Part shown: positions 56,641-64,000 of the stretch, piece by piece | How positions within the stretch are numbered: the stretch's first letter is position 1 | How the letters are laid out: each line of letters begins with the position of its first letter | From: Zygnema cylindricum | Taxonomy: Eukaryota > Streptophyta > Zygnematophyceae > Zygnematales > Zygnemataceae | Assembly (NCBI GenBank): GCA_037447655.1 | Contig: JBBHKE010002052.1 | Coordinates: 59,352 to 123,351 of the forward strand | Direction: 5' to 3' | DNA: 64,000 bases | The notes under the pieces: generated by a model | Seen by the model: the letters and a program-made list of their open reading frames with translations, nothing else | The model's database searches: none | What the model was told of the DNA's origin: nothing | Translations under genes and position numbers: made by a program

Positions 56641-56880
56641 CAAAACGTGCGAATATTTAGTGCGGGAGCTCAAAACGTGCGAATATTGAGTGCGGGAGCT
56701 CAAAACGTGCGAATATTTAGTGCGGGAGTTCAAAACGTGCGAATATTGAGTGCGGGAGCTCAAAAGGTGCGAATATTTAGTGCGAGAGCTCAAAACGTGC
56801 GAGTATTTAGTGCGGGTGTTTAAACCTTGCGGATATATAGTGCGGGATCTCAAAACGTGCGAATATTCAGTGCTGGGCTC
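56641..56880 (+). repeat. 30-bp minisatellite, eight units
   Basis: Units of exactly 30 bp (CAAAACGTGCGAATATTTAG plus TGCGGGAGCT) with increasing divergence to the right. Because 30 is a multiple of three, frames stay open on both strands (QNVRILSAGA on plus, RTKYSHVLSS on minus), which probably do not encode a protein. Confidence 0.95.
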
Positions 56881-57012
56881 TAAAGAACGTGTGAATAATC
56901 CGCGCGGTACTTTTTTTTTTTGTCACGGTGTACTACTTGATTGTTTTTTTTTTTTTTTATCTTTCAATGATTATTTTATTTTAAAACCCTTTTTTTTATT
57001 TTAAAATCCTTA

Positions 57013-57396
57013 ATGGCCATTTTTTTTCAAAGATTGTGTGTCAGAAATTTTGTTTTAGGGGAAAAAAAGTACGAATTTGAAAAATACCTGTCATTATGGA
57101 AAAGACAAATGTCACAAATTTCCGTACAGCAACCATCCGTAAAAAAAAATGGAAATAATGAAGAAAGCGAAAAAATTAGCGGAGAAGAAAAAGGTAACGA
57201 ACATGAAAAAATGAGAGAAACTGAAAAATTTATCGAAGAAGAAAAAAAAATTCGAAAAGAAAAATTAATCGGATTAAATAGGATAAATGGAGGGGGAGAA
57301 AAGGGATATAGAGAGAGAGAGGGGGAGGATATGGATATGATGAGGGCGGCGGAAATACTATTGGGACCCGCGAGACAACCGAATCGCTTGGGGTAA
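57013..57396 (+). CDS. Candidate exon, charged protein of unknown function
   Basis: An open stretch of 127 residues: MAIFFQRLCVRNFVLGEKKY, then a Lys/Glu-rich section (KISGEEKGNEHEKMRETEKF) and DMDMMRAAEILLGPARQPNR. A donor-like GGG/GTAATT lies at its end. It could be the first exon of the plus-strand gene that includes the DnaE-type exon, but nothing in it shows this. The low-complexity bias of the region makes a chance frame possible. Confidence 0.3.
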   Translation: MAIFFQRLCVRNFVLGEKKYEFEKYLSLWKRQMSQISVQQPSVKKNGNNEESEKISGEEKGNEHEKMRETEKFIEEEKKIRKEKLIGLNRINGGGEKGYREREGEDMDMMRAAEILLGPARQPNRLG

Positions 57397-58933
57397 TTTT
57401 TTATTTTTTTTGTTTATTTTATTTTATTTTATTTAGTTATTTATTTATTTATTTGATTTTTAATTTATTTATCTATTTGTATTATTTATTTCTTTCATTT
57501 TTTGTTATTTTTTTAATTTTTTTTTAATATTTTTTTTAATATTTTTTTAATATATATATATTTTTTTCCTATTTCTTTATTTTTTTACTGCATTACTGCA
57601 TTTGATTTATTTATTTATTTTGTTTGTTTTTGTGTTGGTTTGTGTAATTTTTTATTTTTTTTCAAATCATGCATATTTTTAAAGAATTGCTAAAGATTCC
57701 ACACTATTTATGAAAAAAAAAAAAGGAAAAAATTCAAATTCAAATTTATTTTATTTATTTTTTAATAAAAAATTGGTACTAATGATAAAAAAAAAATGGG
57801 GGTGTTCATATTCTCTGCTCTTTCTTATTTTCAAATTTAATATCATTAATCTGAAAATAAATTAATAAATTGCTAAATCAATAAATTAATAAATTAAATT
57901 AATAAATTAAATTAATAAATAAAAAGAAGAAAAAAAGAAATAAACCAATAAATAAATAAATAAACTAATAAAAGAATAAATACACCCAGCAATATGTCAA
58001 TAAATAAATAGATAAATAAGCCCCTCTCCCGTCCCCCCCCTTTTTTTTTATTTGGGGTCCAGATTGGATTTTCATATATGGCAAGCTTTTGTCGCTTGTA
58101 TACCCCCTTTTGGTCAGTACCCTTTTCCATTTTTTTATTTTTTTATTTATTTTTTTTTATTCTTTTTATTTTCGTTTTTTTAGAAAAAAATTGGATTTTT
58201 AGATTTTGTTTTTTTTTTCCATTGATTTTTTTTTTTTATTATTAATTTTTGGAATTCTTAGGTCTAAAATTTTGGAAATTTTGGGGTTTATGGTCTATTT
58301 TTTTGGAACTATTGGTGTGAAAATTGGAATTTTAGTCGAAAATTTGGAAATTTTGGTCTAGATTTTGGATTTTTTTGTTTAATTTGCCTTGGTTTTTCTA
58401 TTTTTTGGAATCTAAGATCTAAATTTTGGATTTTTTGTCTTGATTTTCCTTTTTTTTGGGCCAAAATTTGTAATTTTTTACGGGTTTTTCGGATTGAATT
58501 CTGGAAGTTGAGGTTTAATTTTATGAATTTTTTGGTTTAAAATTTTGAATTTTTGATTCAAAATAGTCAATTTTGGATCAGATTTGAAATACTTGGTATA
58601 CATTCTGGAATTTTTATTTCAAATTGGGCTTTTTTAGATCAGATTTTCAATTTTTGGTTTAAATTTTCTTAGTTTTGTGGTAGAATTTTAGGTTTCTTGG
58701 GCTAAATGTGATTTTTTTCAAAAAGATTTTGAAATTTTTTAAAATAGTTAGATTTTTTCGAAAATATTTTGAATTTTAAAAGATTTTGGTGGACTCTCTT
58801 TGACGAGCAATTATTTTTAAAGCCATTTTTAAGGTCACTTTTAAGGTTCATTTTTTAAGGTCCTTTTTGAAGTCATTTTTTAATATGATCAAATTACAAA
58901 AAAAAATACACACACACACACACACACATATAC

Positions 58934-58968
<35 letters not shown>

Positions 58969-59500
58969 CAAATTTCCTCCACCAAACTAGTTATGTATTT
59001 TATTGTTATTCTCTCGTTTAAATACGATAACACAAAAAGAGGATAATAATAATTATAATAAAAAAAAAGCCAGCCAACTTTTTTTAAGATTTTTATTTTT
59101 AAGCTTTTGCTTCATTAGCTTTTTATTGGTATTTTTTCTTATTTTCACTAAAAAGTGTAGAAGATCTTCATGAAGAACAATGACTTTTGAACTAAAATGT
59201 AATTTTCAACTCTATTATTTTTTTTACGGTTTTTCTAAAGGATTTTTTAAAGGTCGTTTTAAAGGTTTTTGTAAATATTAATTTTAAAGGTTTTTCTAAA
59301 GGTTTTTCTAAAGTTTTTTTTTAAGGGTTTTTTAAAGTTTGTTTTAAAAAAAAAAAAAAAAAATCTAAAGGCTTTATTAAGTTTTTTCAGAGGATTTTTT
59401 AAAAGATTTTCTTTAATGTTTTTCAAAAAGTTTTTTTTTTAACTTTTTCTATAAAGGGTTTTCTAAAAGGTTTTTTTTGTGTTTTTTAGGATTTTTGTAC
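57397..59500. other. 2.1 kb of AT-rich DNA without a gene
   Basis: ATTTATTT-type tracts (57400-57560 and 57880-58010), repeated TTTTGGAATTTT and later TTTTTCTAAAGG words (59220-59480), and homopolymer runs. No frame or RNA gene supported. Confidence 0.6.
58907..58971. repeat. (AC)n(AT)n compound microsatellite
   Basis: About ten AC units run into about twenty AT/GT units. Confidence 0.95.
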
Positions 59501-59584
59501 TCCACATCATGAGAGAGTCAAAAAAAAAAAAACTTGAAAACTAAATGAAAGATTGGACAGGAAATTGTGTCAATGGAAAAATAA

Positions 59585-60785
59585 ATGAAGAGAGAGGTGG
59601 GAGAGAGAGGAGAGAGAGGTGGGAGAGGAGAGAGGAGAGAGAGGTGGGAAAGGTGGGAGAGGGGAAAGGAGAGAGAGGAGAGAGGTGGGAGAGGCGAGAG
59701 GAGAGGTGGGAGAGGAGAGAGAGGTGGGAGAGGAGCGAGAGGAGAGAGAGGTGGGAGAGTAGAGAGATGTGAGAGAGGAGGGAGAGGTGAGAGAGGAGAG
59801 AGGAGAGAGAAGGTGGGAGAGGTGGGAGAGGAGAGAGGAGGGAAAGGAGAGAGAGGAGAGAGATGGAAGAGGAGAGAGAGGAGAGAGAGGCGGGAGAGGA
59901 GAGAGATGTGAGAGGAGAGGGGAGAAAGGTGGGAGAGGAGAGAGGAGAGAGGTGGGAGAGGAGAGAGGAGAGAGAGGTGGGAGAGGAGAGAGAGGAGAGA
60001 GAGGTGAGAGAGGAGGGAGGAGAGAGAGGTGGGAGAGGTGGGAGAGGAGAGAGGAGAGAGAGGTGGGAGAGGAGAGAGGAGGGAGGGGAGAGAGGAGAGA
60101 GAGGTGGGAGAGGAGAGAGAGGTGAGAGAGGAGAGAGGAGAGAGAGGTGGGAGAGGTGAGAGGAGGGAGAGGAGAGAGAGGAGAGAGGTGGGAGAGGAGA
60201 GAGAGGCAGGAGAGGGGAGAGAGGAGAGAGAGCTGGGAGAGAAGAGAGGTGGAAGAGAGAGAGGAGAGAAAGCTGGGAGAGAAGAGAGAGGTGGAAGAAA
60301 GAGAGGAGAGATGTGGCAGAGGAGAGAGAGGAGAGAGGTGGGAGTGGAAAGTGGAGAGAGAGGTGGGAAAGGAGAGAGGAGAGAGAGGCGGGAGAGAAGA
60401 GAGAGGTAGAAGAGGAGAGAGAGGAGAGATGTGGCAGAGGAGAGAGAGGAGAGAGAGGAGAGAGGGGTGTGAGAGGTGGGAGTGGAGAGAGGAGAGAGAG
60501 GTGGGAGAGCAGAGAGTAGGGAGTGGGAAAGGAGAAAGGTGGGAGAGGAGGGAGAGGTGGGAGAGGAGAGGGAGAGAGAGGAGAGAGGGAGGAGAGAGAG
60601 GTGGGAGAGGAGAGAGTGGTGGTAGAGGAGAGAGAGGAGAGAGGTGGGATAGGAGAGTGGACAGAGAGTTGGGAGAGGAGAGAGGAGAGCTAAATGGGAA
60701 AGTAGAGAGGAGAGAGAGCTGGGAGAGGATAGAGGAGAGGAGAGAAAAGAGGTGCGAGAGAAGAAAGAGGTGGAGAGGAGAGAGA
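59585..60785 (+). repeat. GA-rich minisatellite (GGTGGGAGAGGAGAGAGAG)
   Basis: About 1.2 kb of near-pure purine on the plus strand, built from GGTGGGAGAGG and GAGAGAG units in irregular order. Frames of up to 411 codons (Leu/Ser/Pro on minus, Glu/Arg/Gly on plus) are consequences of composition. Confidence 0.95.
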
Positions 60786-60822
60786 AGTGTCAAAAGCGAG
60801 GGCAAAATACTGTCATATAGAG

Positions 60823-61420
60823 AGAGAGAGAGTGAGAGAAAACGGGAAGGGAGGAATGGGAAAATGACAACAAGGAGGGAAGGATATAGGATAAATGAGA
60901 AGAGAGAGAGAGAGAGGGAGAGAGCGAGAGGGAGAGGGAGAGGGAGGGGGAGGGTGTGGGGGGAGGAGAGGAAGCGGGAGAGGGAGAGGAAGTGAGCAAG
61001 GGAGGGAGAGGACGAGGGAGATGGAGAGGAAGAGGGAGAGGGAGGGAGAGGGAGGGGGAGGTGGAGAAGTGAGGAGAGAGATGAGGTGAGGTGGAAGAGG
61101 AGAGCGAGGGGAGGAGAAAGAGAGAGAGGGAGGGAGAGAGAGGGAGAGGGTGAGAGAGAGGGAGAGATGGAGAGGGGGAGGGGGGAGGGGGGGAGGGGGG
61201 TGGAGAGGGAGAGGGAGAGGAAGAGGGGGAGGGAGAGGGAGAGGGAGAGGGAGAGGGAGAGGGAGAGGGAGAGGGAGAGGGAGAGGGAGAGGGAGAGGGA
61301 GAGGGAGAGGGAGAGGGAGAGGGAGAGGGAGAGGGAGAGGGAGAGGGAGAGGGAGAAGGAGAGGGAGAGGGAGAGGGAGAGGGAGAGGGAGAGGGAGAGG
61401 GAGAGGGAGAGGGAGAGAAG
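60823..61420 (+). repeat. GGGAGA hexamer array
   Basis: Mixed GA repeats end in a (GGGAGA)n run at about 61214-61418, roughly 33 units with one GAAGGA interruption. Confidence 0.95.
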
Positions 61421-61517
61421 AACAATGTAGCAGCTTACAAATATTTATTCTTACCTTCGAAGAATTTTGACAGATGCACCATTTTTTTTTCTTTTCTTTC
61501 TTTTTGTCGTTTTGCAG

Positions 61518-61570
61518 GTGTCTACCTCCTTGCTCTTTACGCTCGCTCGGAAATGCGGAAAATGGAGGAG
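61518..61570 (+). CDS. Candidate 53-nt exon upstream of the DnaE exon
   Basis: A pyrimidine tract and TTTTGCAG precede it and GAGGAG/GTGAGG follows. The frame that looks most protein-like reads VYLLALYARSEMRKMEE, at the distance where GxE-Y of a DnaE PHP domain would lie, but ends in phase 0. The next exon requires two carried bases, which only the frame VSTSLLFTLARKCGKWR gives. Either the exon is spurious, or another exon or an indel intervenes. Confidence 0.35.
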
Positions 61571-61686
61571 GTGAGGAAACCTATTGTCTTTCTTTCTTTT
61601 TGACCTCCTTTTGGTGAGGGAGAAGCAACAAAAAAAAGGGGGAAAAAAAGGAGTAAATGTTAGGTCTTTACTCTAATAATTCGACT

Positions 61687-61913
61687 CTCTCCCTCTCTCT
61701 CCCCCTCCTTCCTTTCCCTCTCTCTCTCCTCCACTGTCTCTGAGAATTTGGTGAGGGAAAAACAAAAAAAAAGTTAGAATTTGATCTTACTCTACTTCTT
61801 CAATTCTCTTTCTCTCTCTTTCTCTCTCTTGCTCTCTTCTCTCTCTACCTTCTTTCTCTTTTACTCGCTCTCTTCCCTCTCCCTTCTCTCTCTCCCTCTC
61901 TGTCTCCCTCTCT
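61687..61913 (+). repeat. Pyrimidine tract before the DnaE exon
   Basis: Two CT-rich runs (61687-61738; 61806-61913) on the plus strand, in contrast to purine-rich DNA on both sides. The second leads straight into the acceptor at 61916 and would serve as an unusually long polypyrimidine tract. Confidence 0.8.
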
Positions 61914-61916
61914 CAG

Positions 61917-62013
61917 GAGAAACAGGTTCCATGTGACAGTTCTCGCGAAAAATAATATCGGATATCGAAATTTGGTTCAACTCACGACTTTTTCGCAACT
62001 CGAGGGAATGCAG
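61917..62013 (+). CDS. Exon of a bacterial-type DNA polymerase III alpha subunit (DnaE), PHP domain
   Basis: A 97-nt exon between acceptor CTCTCTCAG and donor CAG/GTGAGC. After one base completing a codon it reads [20 protein letters not shown] then [12 protein letters not shown], 32 codons ending in phase 0. This matches the PHP-domain segment of DnaE (pattern HxxxLAKNxxGYxNLxxLTTxSxLxG), closest to the cyanobacterial type. DnaE is the replicative polymerase of bacteria; a nuclear copy in a plant would presumably act in plastids. Neighbouring exons are not identified, so gene integrity is unknown. Confidence 0.75.
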
Positions 62014-62084
62014 GTGAGCACAAAAAAGGAGAATCTTTGCAGATCTTTGCAGCTGCCACGTGGCAGGAAGTGGAGGGTGGAATG

Positions 62085-63190
62085 GAAGGTTGAAGGGAGG
62101 GGGGGAGAGAGAGGGAGGGGGGGAGAGAGAGGGAGGGCGAGGGAGAGAGGGAGGGAGGGGAAGATGGTGAGAGAGAAAGGAAGAGAGGGAGGAAGGGAGA
62201 GAAGACGGGGAAGGAGAAGGGAGCGAGGGAGGGAGATGGAGAGGGAGAGAGGAAGGGAGAGAGAGAAAGGGGAGAAATATTGGAGGGAGAACCGGGTTTA
62301 AAAGGTCTTGAAGGGGGAAATAGTGACAGATGGGGTGTGAGGGAAGCGGGGGGAGAGGGAGAAGAGAGTAGAGAGGGTCAATGTGAGGAGAATAGAGTGG
62401 ATTTTGTGGGTGAGAGGGGAGGAAGAGAGAGTGAACCTGAGAGTGGAAGAGAGACGGGGGAGAGTAGAGAGGGAAAGAGGGAAGAGGGTGGAGGAAGAGA
62501 CGCAGAAGAGAGAGAGGGAGAGTTGGGAGGGAGCGATAGTGGGAGAGAGAGAGGGGGGGTTGTTGTCGCTGTGAGAGGAGGAGAAAGAGGGGAAGGAGAA
62601 GGAGAGGTGGGAAGGAAGGAGAGGGAAATAAAGAAGGGAGAGGGGGAGGGAGGAGAGAAGAGTAGTGTTAGAGAAGGGAGAGGGTGGGGACAATGGTTGA
62701 CATTTGGGTGGTTTTTTAATACAAGAAGGGAGACGATGGGAGGGGGGGAGGGAGAGGTAGGAGAAGCAAAAGAAAAAGGAGAGGGAGAGGGAGATCCGAA
62801 AGGAACAGGGGAAGGAGAAACTGGAGAGGGGAAAGGGAAGGGAGAGGGAGAGAGAGAGGGAGTGACAGAAAAGGAAGGGGAGAAGGAGAAAGTGGGGAGG
62901 GAAAAGGGAAGGGAGAGGGAGTAGAGTGAGAGAGAAAAGGGAAAGGAGGTCATGTTCTCAAAGTGGAGAAACGAAAGAGATAAATGCAAGGGAAAAGAAG
63001 AGGGAAGGGAGGGAGAGGAGGGAGGGGTGAGCGGGATAAGAGGGGAGAGAAATGAGAGGGCAGATATGTTGTTTTTAGAGAAAAATGTGAAAGCCGTGGG
63101 GAAGATACGAGAGGGAATGGAAGAGGGAAGGGAAGAGGGGAAGGAAGAGAGGAGGGACGAGGGGAAGGAAGAGAATAAAGAGAGAGAATG
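62085..63190 (+). repeat. GA-rich intronic tract
   Basis: Starts about 70 bases after the donor of the DnaE exon. Mostly GGGAGAGAGAGGG-type purine sequence with short mixed interruptions (62690-62730; 63060-63105). Long frames on both strands reflect composition. Confidence 0.9.
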
Positions 63191-63530
63191 AGAGTTGTTC
63201 ATTTTTTAATAAAAATAAATATTGTTAATTTGACTTGCCCTGCAGTGATGGTTTACTTTCGAATTTTTTTAAGGTACCACTCTCCTTCCTCCGTCTTGCT
63301 TGCTTGACAGCCTCTCCCTCTGTCTCCCTTCCCGTCAAATTTTATTTTTTCGTTTCAAATTTCAAATAGGTTTCCAATATTGATAATTATAAAATAATGA
63401 GTTTTTTCTTTCAAATCTATGGTTTCCTACACCTGTTTTGCTAGCCCCTCCCTCCCCCTCCTCCCCCACCCTCCCTCACTACCCTCTCGATCTCCCCTCA
63501 ACATCTGCGGAAGCTCAAAACAACCCCCTG
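63191..63530. other. Mixed DNA with pyrimidine patches, no exon identified
   Basis: Two acceptor-like CAG sites (63245; 63309) follow pyrimidines, but no open DnaE-like sequence follows either. Confidence 0.4.
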
Positions 63531-64000
63531 TAGGATCTTACGCAAAAGAGTTTCACTTAAAATAATTCATAAAACATAAATCATTACACAGCGGAAGCTC
63601 ATAAAAGACAAGAGGAATATTCAGTCAAAAAGAATTATAAGTGTTCTTGGCCGAAGCCTCTTTACATCATGTCTCTTCTCTCTTCTCTCTCTTCACTCTT
63701 CTCTTTAAATAATCTCTACTCCAATATAAATCCTCTATGATTAATTGGTTGATTAATTAATAATACTCTGCACATGTACACTGCTGCCTATGTATACTCG
63801 CTACTCTACACTAAGAGACAACAAGATAAGACAAGCAGAACTTAGTGTAGCGACGAAGTCTGTCCCTAGCTCACTGTGCACTCTTCAATGAAAATTCCAC
63901 GAAGGAAGGCGCACGCGCTTTCTTCCTTCGAAACAACAAACTCCAAACGTTGACTTAACACGTGTCGCTTCACAAGTACACCTGCACGCAAAATCAAACA
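63531..64000. mobile_element. Possible LTR start at the window end
   Basis: TGTAGGATCTTACGC begins a segment laid out like the LTR at 9663 (TGTAAGGATC; AATGTAAT/ATCATTAC; GGCCGAAG). No primer-binding site is seen on its left and the other end is outside the window. Confidence 0.35.

Noticed and set aside
56479-56823. 114-residue repeat protein QNVRILSAGA
   Set aside because: The minus strand is equally open; a minisatellite with period divisible by three gives this by chance.
56641-56880. CRISPR array
   Set aside because: The 30-bp units are contiguous with no spacers, and the DNA is eukaryotic.
59570-60805. 411-codon Leu/Ser/Pro frame and long Glu/Arg/Gly frames
   Set aside because: They exist only because the GA/CT repeat lacks stop codons; no start context or domain.
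61086-61430. Arg-Glu repeat protein
   Set aside because: Translation of the GGGAGA hexamer array.
62378-63202. 274-codon Ser/Pro/Phe frame on the minus strand
   Set aside because: Composition artefact of the GA-rich intron.

Overview
The window looks like nuclear DNA from a large, repeat-rich genome of the green-plant lineage (streptophyte). The evidence is Ty1/copia and Ty3/gypsy retrotransposons, GT-AG spliceosomal introns, plant-type telomere motifs (TTTAGGG/AAACCCTAA) in minisatellites, an F-box/LRR pseudogene, a hevein (chitin-binding) pseudogene and one exon of a cyanobacterial-type DNA polymerase III alpha subunit (DnaE). I cannot name the species; a charophyte alga or a seedless plant would fit.

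1-10.5 kb: a non-autonomous LTR element with only gag and protease (LTR copies around 415-1510 and 5.5-8.1 kb). Its right LTR is split by a 1.19 kb solo LTR of a copia family. A foldback with a second, inverted protease copy follows, then the 5' end of an unrelated minus-strand LTR element. 10.5-17.75 kb: a hAT-type terminal-inverted-repeat element (8-bp target duplication) that contains a complete copia element, E1 (1030-bp LTRs, 5-bp target duplication). 18.7-18.9 kb: hevein pseudogene. 19.84-23.66 kb: gypsy element, cut off at the start of integrase.

23.66-34.45 kb: nested minus-strand copia elements. E2 sits in the 3' LTR of E3, and a 229-bp LTR-like element sits in the pol gene of E3. 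A fragment of a diverged copia (E4) lies beyond. The copia-family LTRs that retain this region, and the 229-bp element, each hold a tRNA-like segment with a B box and a T-run. In the copia LTRs it is antisense to the retrotransposon. E1-E3 have a primer-binding site matching the initiator-tRNA anticodon loop, and gag starts inside it.

34.45-47 kb: decayed sequence, a repeated 1.1-1.3 kb block carrying a copied terminal exon, an F-box/LRR pseudogene broken by three frameshifts, two related ~209-bp MITEs, a second hAT-type element and two back-to-back perfect palindromes.

48.5-56.1 kb (minus): a multi-exon host gene for a protein with globular N-terminal segments, a long charged coiled coil and a disordered tail; seven exons join in phase from 53,035 to 48,557. 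Its large intron is built of tandem repeats. 56.1-57 kb is a putative divergent intergenic region with two minisatellites. 57-63.2 kb (plus): a candidate exon, AT-rich DNA, then several kilobases of purine-strand GA repeats surrounding the DnaE-type PHP exon at 61,917-62,013, preceded by a pyrimidine tract. The last 470 bases may begin another LTR.
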